From Lutispora saccharofermentans (lineage in GTDB: Bacteria; Bacillota; Clostridia; Lutisporales; Lutisporaceae): 64,000 nucleotides of DNA. Position 1 is the first letter of the stretch. The number at the start of each line of letters is the position of its first letter. Shown one piece after another: positions 53,161 to 60,397 of this stretch. Where the stretch lies: assembly GCF_024363565.1 (NCBI RefSeq), contig NZ_JAJEKE010000004.1, forward strand, positions 62,001-126,000, given 5' to 3'. The position numbers and the translations under genes were made by a program. Under the pieces are notes generated by a model that made no database searches, was not told the origin of the DNA, and worked only from the letters and a program-made list of their open reading frames with translations.

Positions 53161-54471
53161 CTACAGCTTGAGATCCGTCTTCATCTTCAAATACTCTATA
53201 AGCTCTCCCAGCGGAATATCCTGTTCCTCGGCCTTCATCATATCCTTCAGCTTCACAGTCTGTGACTTCAGCTCCTCTTCTCCCATTATGATGACATAGG
53301 GAATTTTTTCTTTGTTCGCATAGTCAAGGCTCTTCTTCAGCTTTCTGCCGGTCATTTCTATATCAACATAGAAACCATTGCGCCTGAGCTCTTGGGCCAG
53401 CTTCATCGACTCCACCTCTGTACCCATGGGGATTATATAGAATTCTACAGGTGATCTGAAGCCATCTTTATTTTGTATGGACAATGCAGTATAAATCACA
53501 TCAAGACCGAAGGATATGCCTACTGCAGGATATTCTATTCCGTTATCCAAAAAGCCTCCGATGATGCGGTCATATCTTCCCCCTCCTCCAATGCTGGAGG
53601 TAATACTGCCGTCGCAAAGGAATATTTCATAAACTGTACCCGTATATATATCAAGTCCTCTTGCCAGAAAAGGATTGAGCCTTGCTTTGGATCCAATACC
53701 CATAGCATTTAGATAAGCCCCCAGTTCTTCCAATTCCTTTACCCCTTCTGCAATCATGGGATTGCTGCAATTGTTTCTGAAATACTCCAGGGGCTCATCC
53801 TTTGCTGATTTCAAAATTGAAAGCAAACTGCAGATAGTCTCATTTTCTATGCCCTTTTCCATAAGCTCCTGCCGGACCCCGTCCTCTTTTACCTTTTCTA
53901 TCTTATCCAGAGATAAGATAATTTCATTTATGCTTTCTTCCTTTACATCGGCACTGGTGATAATGCCGGATAAAAGCTTCCGGTTATTATACGACACATA
54001 GGCATCAAGCTCCAGCTTCTCAAATACCTCCGCAGTCATGGCCATGAATTCGGCTTCTGCAATGACCGACTTTACTCCTACCATGTCCACGTCGCACTGG
54101 ATGAATTCACGGTTTCTCCCTGTTTTCACCGGGCCGTCTCTGAATACCTTGCCTATTTCATACCTTTTAAAGGGAAGTCTCAGGTTCGGATTCATGCCTA
54201 CTACTTTTGCAAAAGGAACGGTCAGGTCATATCTTAGAGCGATATCGCGCTCTCCCTGATCCTTCAGCCTATAGACCTCTTTTAAAATCTCTGAACCTCC
54301 TGCATACTTTGAGGCCATCACATCATAGTAATTGAGAATAGGGGTCTCAAGTGGCAGATATCCATATCTCTCAAAGGTATCTTCCAATGTTTTTCTAATC
54401 TTGTTTCTGATATATTGCTCTTCCGGCAAATAGTCTTTCGTACCCTTCAAATTGCGAAGTTTTAATTCCAT
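53161..54471 (-). CDS. hisS: Histidyl-tRNA synthetase
   Basis: 436 residues from ATG at 54471, 6 bases after AAGGAGGAG; the 19 extra codons upstream lack a site and read through leader DNA. Class II motifs: GTKDYLPEEQYIRNKI, motif 2 FKRYEIGKVFRDGPVKTGRNREFIQCDVD, the His-specific ARGLDIYTGTVYEIF, and motif 3 PAVGISFGLDVI. It charges tRNA-His. The 290-base leader contains a promoter, a His-rich leader ORF and a terminator, so expression is probably set by histidine supply. Confidence 0.95.
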   Translation of the reverse strand: MELKLRNLKGTKDYLPEEQYIRNKIRKTLEDTFERYGYLPLETPILNYYDVMASKYAGGSEILKEVYRLKDQGERDIALRYDLTVPFAKVVGMNPNLRLPFKRYEIGKVFRDGPVKTGRNREFIQCDVDMVGVKSVIAEAEFMAMTAEVFEKLELDAYVSYNNRKLLSGIITSADVKEESINEIILSLDKIEKVKEDGVRQELMEKGIENETICSLLSILKSAKDEPLEYFRNNCSNPMIAEGVKELEELGAYLNAMGIGSKARLNPFLARGLDIYTGTVYEIFLCDGSITSSIGGGGRYDRIIGGFLDNGIEYPAVGISFGLDVIYTALSIQNKDGFRSPVEFYIIPMGTEVESMKLAQELRRNGFYVDIEMTGRKLKKSLDYANKEKIPYVIIMGEEELKSQTVKLKDMMKAEEQDIPLGELIEYLKMKTDLKL

Positions 54472-54585
54472 TATAAGCTCCTCCTTAAAGATTATCTTAG
54501 CCAATTTTTTACTGGGGAACCCTGCCATTCATAAAGTTGAGCCCTACATTACCACTGTTTTAGAAGCTATACTTTCTTGCCTGTT

Positions 54586-54630
54586 AAAAAAATAAAGAGC
54601 TATGCAGATTTTATACCTGCACGGCTCTTT
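54586..54630 (-). terminator. Leader terminator (attenuator) ahead of hisS
   Basis: AAAGAGC (54630-54624 on the minus strand) pairs with GCTCTTT and, inside, GTGCAG with CTGCAT; a TATTTTTTT run follows. It lies inside the hisS leader, 115 bases before the start codon, so hisS can only be expressed by read-through or by another promoter. Confidence 0.85.
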
Positions 54631-54647
54631 ATGATATCAACACCATC

Positions 54648-54704
54648 GCAGGCACAAGCACAATCAGTGCTTGCACCTACGGATTATTTCCTAGCTGCAA
54701 GCAC
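54648..54704 (-). promoter_or_regulatory. Mutually exclusive stems in the hisS leader
   Basis: In transcript order: segment A GTGCTTGCAG (54704-54695, end of the leader ORF), segment B TGCAAGCAC (54675-54667) and segment C GTGCTTGTGCCTGC (54661-54648). A pairs with B (9 bases), or B extended to 54680 pairs with C (14 positions, one mismatch, 5-base loop). C also has a short match to the 5' arm of the following terminator, and A to its 3' arm. This is the architecture of a translation-coupled attenuator. Confidence 0.7.
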
Positions 54705-54759
54705 GCTTCCTATGATGATGGATATGATTATTCAGTTTTGAAACAATAGGGCAAATCAT
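54691..54759 (-). CDS. Candidate histidine leader peptide for hisS
   Basis: 22 codons, MICPIVSKLNNHIHHHRKRACS, then TAG. Four of five consecutive codons are His (positions 12 and 14-16). AAAGGAG stands 9 bases before the ATG, and a TTGAAG-N17-TATTAT promoter ends about 30 bases upstream. Stalling at the His codons when charged tRNA-His is low would change pairing of segments A, B and C and thus the terminator. The reading is strong for a regulatory leader, but whether the peptide is made is not shown. Confidence 0.8.
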   Translation of the reverse strand: MICPIVSKLNNHIHHHRKRACS

Positions 54760-54789
54760 AGCGGGCTTCTCCTTTATCGCTTTTAATAG

Positions 54790-54818
54790 ATAATACCATT
54801 GCGGTACCAAAACTTCAA
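54790..54818 (-). promoter_or_regulatory. Promoter of the hisS leader transcript
   Basis: Minus-strand TTGAAG (54818-54813), 17 bases, TATTAT (54795-54790). The start would be near 54783, just ahead of the leader ORF's ribosome site (54775-54769). GGTACCGC, which recalls a T-box, lies in the promoter spacer and so is not transcribed. Confidence 0.7.
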
Positions 54819-54892
54819 GATAATATTCAGCCATATAATAGTTGAGAACTCTTTAGGTATACTGCTCTTTTATGATGGTGTCAATGTTATTG

Positions 54893-54921
54893 TTGACATA
54901 TATGGCAATTATAGGTTTAAA
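54893..54921 (+). promoter_or_regulatory. Predicted promoter of the DJ-1/PfpI gene
   Basis: TTGACA (54893-54898), 17 bases, TTTAAA (54916-54921), about 45 bases before the proposed GTG. It is divergent from the hisS leader promoter. Confidence 0.5.
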
Positions 54922-54964
54922 TATTAGTAGGGTTATTATTTTATATAAAATGGGGGTTGATTAT

Positions 54965-55528
54965 GTGAATGTATGTATTTTTTACTATGACGGTTTTTGT
55001 GAATTTGAGGTGGTGCTTTTGGGGCTTATTTTTAGAGAGAAAAATGTCTTTACTGCTGCCTTAGAGAATAAAGTATATATAAGTGAAGAAAAGCAGAAGT
55101 TTCTGCCGGACAAAACTGTAGGTGAGCTTAACCCCGATGAAATAGATTTGTTCGTGGTTCCGGGCGGAAATCCTTCCTATCTTTTTGATAATACGGTGCT
55201 AAGAGACTTTATCACTACTCTTAATTCCAAAAATAAACATATTGGAGCCATATGCGGAGGGCCGTCTCTTTTGGCCAGTTATGGCATTCTAGATAATAAA
55301 AGATGTACAGGTGATTCATCTGGAATTAGGGAAGATGAGGATTATATCGAACTCTTCCAAAAGGCCCATGTGTTGAATGAAGACGTAGTAATTGACGGCA
55401 ATATAATCACATCGACGGGTCAAGCCTTTGTGGAGTTTGCTGTAGAGCTTGGCAAGCTCATGAATATCTACACAAGCGATGAAGAAGCGCAAAACGACTA
55501 TAGATGGATTAAGAATATTAAAGATTAA
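54965..55528 (+). CDS. DJ-1/PfpI family protein
   Basis: 187 residues from GTG at 54965 (GGGGG 9 bases upstream; ATG at 54950 is the alternative). Starts VNVCIFYYDGFCEFEVV as in the family, has the nucleophile elbow AICGGPSLLASYGIL with the reactive Cys (about 100), and the GNIITSTGQAFVEFAVELGKLM end. Members act as glyoxalase III, deglycase-like or chaperone proteins; the exact activity is not clear. It is a lone plus-strand gene among minus-strand genes. Confidence 0.87.
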   Translation: MNVCIFYYDGFCEFEVVLLGLIFREKNVFTAALENKVYISEEKQKFLPDKTVGELNPDEIDLFVVPGGNPSYLFDNTVLRDFITTLNSKNKHIGAICGGPSLLASYGILDNKRCTGDSSGIREDEDYIELFQKAHVLNEDVVIDGNIITSTGQAFVEFAVELGKLMNIYTSDEEAQNDYRWIKNIKD

Positions 55529-55710
55529 CGACTTATCCTTGTGAGGAGAGTTTTAAACCCCATCATAAATCGAGTTGGATAACTTCAAGCATATTATCAG
55601 GGATCTGCGAAACTCAAAAAAGCTCCGGGCTGCTCAAGGATATATGCTCCAGTAGGAAAAGAATATATAATATGGCTTGGAACAAAGAATAGGGGAGGGT
55701 ATTTTACTTT

Positions 55711-57012
55711 CTATTTCCAAACCCGATCCAGTTTCAAGAATTCCTGGAAATAGCCTAACATTGACATGGGGCTCATAAGCATTTGATAAAACAGGACATA
55801 AAAAATAAATCCCAGTTTATTTTTGCGTATTCTTAAATTCAAAGACCTAAATACGCCTTTTTGATAGCTATACAAAACATAGTTCTGGACCAAACAAAGG
55901 GGAAGGACAAAAAGAGTATAGGGGCCTACAATCCAGTACTTGCCGAAAAGAGCAAATATAAGCCCCGGTATCCAGCAAAAGGTATAGATGAAATCCAGAT
56001 ATGGCATGATCAAATTTATGCCGGTCATATATCGCACATACCCCATAGGCTGCTTCCATGGCTTCACTAAACTTAAGGCCTCTATCATTCCCCGAGCCCA
56101 ACGGCTTCTTTGTCTGAACAAATGTTTCATACTGGCAGGTACCTCTGTAAAAGCCACGGCAAGAGGTTCAAAATAGACCATACAGTTATTTTTTAGAAAG
56201 TTCCATGTAAGGACTATATCCTCTCCGATTGCATCAGGCCAGCCTCCCGCTTCCTTTATCACCCTTGTTTTGTACAGGGAGAAGGCTCCCTGAGCCACAA
56301 GAGTTCCCTGATATAGCCCCTGCAGCCTCTTGATGCTGGCTATGCCAAGAAAATAGTCCCATTCCTGTATCCTTGCGACAAAATTTTCCCGGCTGTTTTT
56401 TGCCAGAACAGCACCTGCAACAGCGCATACTTGCTCCGGAGCGGATTTCATTCTTGCAACCAAGTTTTTTATGGCAGATTTATGGAGCAAAGTGTCTGCG
56501 TCCAAGGTTGCCAAATAATCCGTAGCCACATGATTTAATGCATTATTCAATGCGTTGTTCTTGCCCGGCTTCGGCTCATGCAGAACTTGTACGGGAAGCT
56601 CCAGCTGCGCCGCTGCTTCCATAGCCTTTTCAGCAGTCCTATCCGTGGAATCATTATCCACGACTATGGTATTTATTTCACCTCTATAATCCTGTCCCTT
56701 GATATACCTGAGGGTATCAGCGATATTTTTCTCCTCATTGCGGCAGGCGATTATTAAGGTTATCGGATCATCGGGATCGGAGATCTTAAAGGGAGGCTGC
56801 CGGTCCAAAAGCAAGCTGACCACCATGAAAGCATTTATATATCCCGGCAGATAGCCTATGCCTGCAATTATGATCACAGCAACAGGGAGTGAAACTATTC
56901 TGCCCAGATCTGAGACCCAGGGCAAAGACAGCATTATTGAAAAAATAGTCCATGCAGCTGCAGCTGCATGTCCAATCCAGAACTTCATTTTTACAGCGAT
57001 GTATTTTTTCAT
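55711..57012 (-). CDS. Membrane glycosyltransferase family 2 (processive type)
   Basis: 433 residues. Two N-terminal membrane helices (about 10-68), a GT-A domain with TLIIACRNEEKNIADTL, the nucleotide-binding DADT (about 173), the acid GED (about 248) and the QRSRWARG (QxxRW) motif near 286, then three C-terminal helices. This is the layout of cellulose/PNAG/hyaluronan-type synthases, which make and export a beta-linked polysaccharide. No deacetylase or accessory gene is adjacent, so the product is unknown. Confidence 0.9.
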   Translation of the reverse strand: MKKYIAVKMKFWIGHAAAAAWTIFSIMLSLPWVSDLGRIVSLPVAVIIIAGIGYLPGYINAFMVVSLLLDRQPPFKISDPDDPITLIIACRNEEKNIADTLRYIKGQDYRGEINTIVVDNDSTDRTAEKAMEAAAQLELPVQVLHEPKPGKNNALNNALNHVATDYLATLDADTLLHKSAIKNLVARMKSAPEQVCAVAGAVLAKNSRENFVARIQEWDYFLGIASIKRLQGLYQGTLVAQGAFSLYKTRVIKEAGGWPDAIGEDIVLTWNFLKNNCMVYFEPLAVAFTEVPASMKHLFRQRSRWARGMIEALSLVKPWKQPMGYVRYMTGINLIMPYLDFIYTFCWIPGLIFALFGKYWIVGPYTLFVLPLCLVQNYVLYSYQKGVFRSLNLRIRKNKLGFIFYVLFYQMLMSPMSMLGYFQEFLKLDRVWK

Positions 57013-57169
57013 ATAATCTCCTAAAATAACTGCAATAATTTAACAATAATAATTATTATTAAATATCGTCTATCGCATGTTTATTTTATCATTATGCTGC
57101 AATGAGGTAAAGGAGAATATAATGAAATTTGTCGGTTTCTGTCATGTAAGTATTTACTCTAATGCCTTT

Positions 57170-57676
57170 TTATTTCTTTTTATGCTTATTTGATAATTCT
57201 ACATAGTGCTGCGCCGTTGCTCTCAGCGATAACACCTCTTCCTCCGCAAGTTCTCTTGTTATTTTTCCCGGAGAGCCTATGACCATTACATTTGAAGGTA
57301 TCTTCTTGCCGGGAGGTATTACGGAGCCGGCAGCTATGATCGCATTGTCCCCTATCTCAGCGCCATCCAATATTATGGCGCCCATGCCTATCAATACATT
57401 ATTTCCGATGGTGCAGGCATGGACAATGGCGCCATGTCCTACAGTCACGCCATCGCCGATTATCGTAGGGCAATAGCGGTTGATATGAATGGTGCAGTTA
57501 TCCTGTATGTTTGTATCTTCTCCTATTGAAATAAAGTTATCATCACCGCGTATCACGGTTCCATACCATATGCTTGCATTCTTTTTCAGCTTTACATTCC
57601 CGATAACAGCGGCATTATCCGCTACGAAACAGCTGGAGTGAATTTCCGGCATATTGCCTTGATATTCAATGATCAT
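57170..57676 (-). CDS. Gamma-carbonic anhydrase-like hexapeptide protein
   Basis: 168 residues from ATG at 57676 (GGGAGGTCGGAAG upstream). Left-handed beta-helix hexapeptide repeats (VIGNVKLKKNASIWYGTVIRGDDNFISIGEDTNIQDNC) with the metal histidines in CTIHINRY and VGHGAIVHACTIG. The family includes gamma-carbonic anhydrases and YrdA/PaaY-like proteins; catalytic activity is not assured. A single-gene transcript. Confidence 0.88.
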   Translation of the reverse strand: MIIEYQGNMPEIHSSCFVADNAAVIGNVKLKKNASIWYGTVIRGDDNFISIGEDTNIQDNCTIHINRYCPTIIGDGVTVGHGAIVHACTIGNNVLIGMGAIILDGAEIGDNAIIAAGSVIPPGKKIPSNVMVIGSPGKITRELAEEEVLSLRATAQHYVELSNKHKKK

Positions 57677-57740
57677 CTTCCGACCTCCCGTGTAATCTTC
57701 TTCTGCATACATTAAAGCGTGCAGCTTGATTATATCATAA

Positions 57741-57776
57741 CAAATAAGAGGGTAGTACCGTAAGTACTATCCTCTT
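57741..57776 (-). terminator. Terminator of the DCCP-activase operon
   Basis: AAGAGGGTAGTAC (57746-57758) pairs with GTACTATCCTCTT (57764-57776) with one wobble position; a short T-rich tail (ATTTGTT) follows on the minus strand, 15 bases after the stop of the activase. Confidence 0.78.
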
Positions 57777-57790
57777 AAGGCAATTGCCGG

Positions 57791-58552
57791 TTATGCCCTA
57801 TAACCGATCAATGCAGCTCCGATAGCTCCTGCATATTGGGAGTCCGCATGGGAATAGATTCTGCAATTCATTTTTTTCTGAAGTATGGTCCTGATCTGGT
57901 CATTCTTCGAAACTCCGCCGGTGAAAAGCACCAAATCCCTTATTTTTATCCTGTTGGCTATATGTGCAATTTTATTGGATATGGAGTGAAGTATGCCGGA
58001 GGCTATGGAAGCTTTGGAAGCCCCCGACGCCAAAAGGCTTATAACCTCGCTTTCCGCAAATACGGCACACATGCTGTTTATGTCCCTAGGCGCCGATTGA
58101 GCTGCCAGATCCTCAAGCTCATCTACTTCTGCCTCAAGTATATGGGACATCACCTGAAGAAACCGTCCTGTGCCTGCGGCACATTTGTCGTTCATTATGA
58201 AATCCAATACATTGCCCTTCTCATCTATGGATATAGCCTTGCTGTCCTGGCCGCCCACATCTATTATTGTCCTGGCCTGCGGGTTCAGGTATATGGCGCC
58301 TCTGGCATGGCAGGTTATCTCGGTCACCCTCTTTGTTGCAAAGGGTATGGATACTCTGCCGTAACCGGTGCCGATTATTGCAGCCACATCGCGTTCCTGC
58401 CCTCCGCTTTTGTCCAGCACCTTCCTGTACAGCTCTTCTCCGGCTTCTCTCAGATTCCACCCTGTAGGCCGCATGAGCATATACATGTTTTTCCCGTCAT
58501 AGGCAGCAGCTTTTGCACATACAGACCCAATATCAATCCCTATAGTTATCAT
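57791..58552 (-). CDS. Acyl-CoA dehydratase-type activase (DCCP reductase, ASKHA ATPase)
   Basis: 253 residues from ATG at 58552 (GAGGAG 6 bases upstream). BadF/HgdC family: GIDIGSVCAKAAAYDG, DVGGQDSKAI, the 4Fe-4S Cys in NDKCAAGTGRFLQVM and in NSMCAVFAESEV, and LFTGGVSKN. As a homodimer with one bridging 4Fe-4S cluster it uses ATP to push electrons onto its partner. Gene order identifies the partner as the double-cubane protein at 58834. Confidence 0.92.
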   Translation of the reverse strand: MITIGIDIGSVCAKAAAYDGKNMYMLMRPTGWNLREAGEELYRKVLDKSGGQERDVAAIIGTGYGRVSIPFATKRVTEITCHARGAIYLNPQARTIIDVGGQDSKAISIDEKGNVLDFIMNDKCAAGTGRFLQVMSHILEAEVDELEDLAAQSAPRDINSMCAVFAESEVISLLASGASKASIASGILHSISNKIAHIANRIKIRDLVLFTGGVSKNDQIRTILQKKMNCRIYSHADSQYAGAIGAALIGYRA

Positions 58553-58578
58553 GTTTTTCTCCTCGGAAGCATCCAAAG

Positions 58579-58830
58579 CTAAATAAATCTAATCTCTATA
58601 TTTTTTCTCTCGATAGAGTGAAATCCCAGTATATTTATACCGTATCTGCCAACGATTTCTTTGATGGCTTCCTCATCTTCATGGTCATATTTTATTGCTA
58701 TGCCGCAGCATTTGCTGAGCTGCCTGGGAGTAGGAGTTATGGTGTATTTTATATTGTTCTCCTTCAGCCTTTTTTCCAGCAGCAGGCCATCAGTATGAGT
58801 ATTGAACAGTATATAATAATCCAGCTCCAC
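58579..58830 (-). CDS. DUF3343 small protein
   Basis: 83 residues matching the DUF3343 pattern (YYILFNTHTDGLLLEKRLKENNIKYTITPTPRQLSKCCGIAIKY), with a Cys-Cys pair at 41-42. The family is annotated in places as a putative Se/S-carrier-like protein and often lies next to 2-hydroxyacyl-CoA-dehydratase-type genes. It sits between the double-cubane protein (3-base gap) and its activase (26-base gap). Confidence 0.88.
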   Translation of the reverse strand: MELDYYILFNTHTDGLLLEKRLKENNIKYTITPTPRQLSKCCGIAIKYDHEDEEAIKEIVGRYGINILGFHSIERKNIEIRFI

Positions 58831-58833
58831 GAT

Positions 58834-60105
58834 TTACCCTATCATTTCAAGGAAGGCTTCCACTCTTGTTTGAATCTGCCCGACATCATCGTTGCTGTAA
58901 TCGCTTTCAATAAAGAGCACAGGTATGCCAGCGGCTTTTAGGGCCTTCTCTACGTTAGCATACTCAATATTGTAGGTATGGCAGAACTGCAAGCTGTTAT
59001 ATATTACACCATCTGCTTTGAATTCCTTTGCCAATCTGATGATATCATCTTCTCTTCCTTTGTTCGGCGTAAAGCAGGCGCAATTGATCTTGAGATATCT
59101 ATCTGCCAGAGCATTGATCATTTCATCCATTGTTGCAGCACTCTCATCTACAAGATTTTCAAAATACCTTGTGCCTGTGCAGGTCTCTTCAGCAACAACT
59201 ATGGCACCGCTGGTCTCAAGTATATGATGTATTTTCCAGTTTGGAACAGCCATGGGAGTTCCGCTTATCAATATTCTCTTGTCATCTTTTTTGCTTACCG
59301 ATACTTCATTTTTTATTCTTTCTTCCAGCTCTTCGCATAGCTTATTGGTCATTTCTATAAAACGTTCAGGATTGTCATAAAAAGCAATCTGAGATATGAG
59401 CAGTGCGTCTTTGCCGCTGATCGGCACATTTAATGCCTTCCTGGCAGAGTATAGCCTCTGCAGGGCCAGTCTTTTTCTATTGCAAAGCTTAATGGCCTCG
59501 GCAAGCTTTTCTTCTGTTATTTCATTGCCTGTAAGCTTTTCTAATTTTGCCTTGAGGTCGTATATTTCTTCCGACCACTTCTTGTAGTCTTTGTCTCTCT
59601 TCATCTGAGGAAGATCCATTACATAGGTATCCACATAATCATCAAGCACTTCCCAGGCTTTCTTTTTTGCATCGCAAGTCGTTTCTCCAACTATCATGTC
59701 GCAGGATTGGAAATATGGGCAGGTACCGCCTACTTTGGCTCCTGTAAAAGCCTTTACCAACGGACATATATTTCTCGGCAGAACCTTCTCGCCATCTTCT
59801 ATCCAGAACTGGGAGCCTGCACAAAGTCCGACACCGATTGCACCGGCTGCAAGGATCATCTCATCAGGAACAAACACGCAAAAAGTGCCTACTACCTTGC
59901 CGCCCTGCTTTTTGTGATCGTCCAGCTCTTTGATCCTCAGTCCGTGGACTTCCGATACTACAAAATTATAGTAGTTCATACCTTCGGGTCTGTTTTCCTG
60001 GCTTAGATAAACTCCGCCATATAACTGTGGAAGGACCTCGCACAACACATCATGCTTTTCCAAGTCCATTCCGAGTCTTCCCCATAATTCTCTATAATCT
60101 GCCAT
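58834..60105 (-). CDS. Double-cubane-cluster protein / 2-hydroxyacyl-CoA dehydratase family
   Basis: 423 residues, HgdB/BcrC superfamily. Cys motifs GVGLCAGSQFW (about 93), NICPLVKAF, GGTCPYFQSCDMIVGETTCDAKKKAW (about 125-150) and TCTGTRYFEN (about 310) fit the double-cubane cluster proteins (YjiM-like) described from Carboxydothermus, which take ATP-driven low-potential electrons from a cognate activase. No second dehydratase subunit or CoA-transferase is near, which argues against a 2-hydroxyacyl-CoA dehydratase. Physiological substrate unknown. A 9-bp dyad lies directly upstream. Confidence 0.85.
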   Translation of the reverse strand: MADYRELWGRLGMDLEKHDVLCEVLPQLYGGVYLSQENRPEGMNYYNFVVSEVHGLRIKELDDHKKQGGKVVGTFCVFVPDEMILAAGAIGVGLCAGSQFWIEDGEKVLPRNICPLVKAFTGAKVGGTCPYFQSCDMIVGETTCDAKKKAWEVLDDYVDTYVMDLPQMKRDKDYKKWSEEIYDLKAKLEKLTGNEITEEKLAEAIKLCNRKRLALQRLYSARKALNVPISGKDALLISQIAFYDNPERFIEMTNKLCEELEERIKNEVSVSKKDDKRILISGTPMAVPNWKIHHILETSGAIVVAEETCTGTRYFENLVDESAATMDEMINALADRYLKINCACFTPNKGREDDIIRLAKEFKADGVIYNSLQFCHTYNIEYANVEKALKAAGIPVLFIESDYSNDDVGQIQTRVEAFLEMIG

Positions 60106-60118
60106 TTTCTATACCCCC

Positions 60119-60147
60119 ATGATATTACTTCACTAATATAATATCAT
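60119..60147. promoter_or_regulatory. Dyad in front of the double-cubane operon
   Basis: ATGATATTA (60119-60127) and TAATATCAT (60139-60147) are exact complements with an 11-base spacer, ending 13 bases before the DCCP start. It overlaps where the -10 (TATTAT) would lie on the minus strand; a possible repressor operator or 5' hairpin. Confidence 0.45.
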
Positions 60148-60278
60148 GTCCGCATTTTATTCATGATTGTTTATTTCTATTCCGGATTTGCATTGCATTG
60201 ATAATGTCTATAGAAACAGCAGATATTCAGGTCAGCATCCATATCAATTAGACAATCTTCGACAATAAAACTGTTATA

Positions 60279-60307
60279 TTGACATGTAATGCTGGATAAT
60301 ATATAAT
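60279..60307 (+). promoter_or_regulatory. Consensus sigma-A promoter of the second chemoreceptor
   Basis: TTGACA (60279-60284), 17 bases, TATAAT (60302-60307): a perfect match, leaving a leader of about 85 bases before GTG at 60398. Confidence 0.85.
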
Positions 60308-60397
60308 TTCATAGATATACTTGTACTTCTTGCCAAAATAACTACCATCTATAACCATAAATGATAATGAAAAGCTAAAAATAATGGAGGAGATCGC

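Noticed and set aside
54802..54809. GGTACCGC, a T-box-like piece near hisS (minus strand)
   Set aside because: It falls in the spacer between the -35 and -10 of the leader promoter, so it is not in the transcript, and no T-box stem I or antiterminator pattern is present downstream.
57121..57192. Plus-strand 23-codon ORF starting MKFVGFCHVSIY with a good ribosome site
   Set aside because: It runs antisense into the 3' end of the gamma-carbonic anhydrase gene, has no promoter that I can place, and has no recognisable features; chance is likely.
58834..60105. Reading the double-cubane protein as one half of a 2-hydroxyacyl-CoA dehydratase
   Set aside because: No second subunit, CoA-transferase or acyl-CoA dehydrogenase is nearby, and the gene trio with DUF3343 fits the DCCP type.
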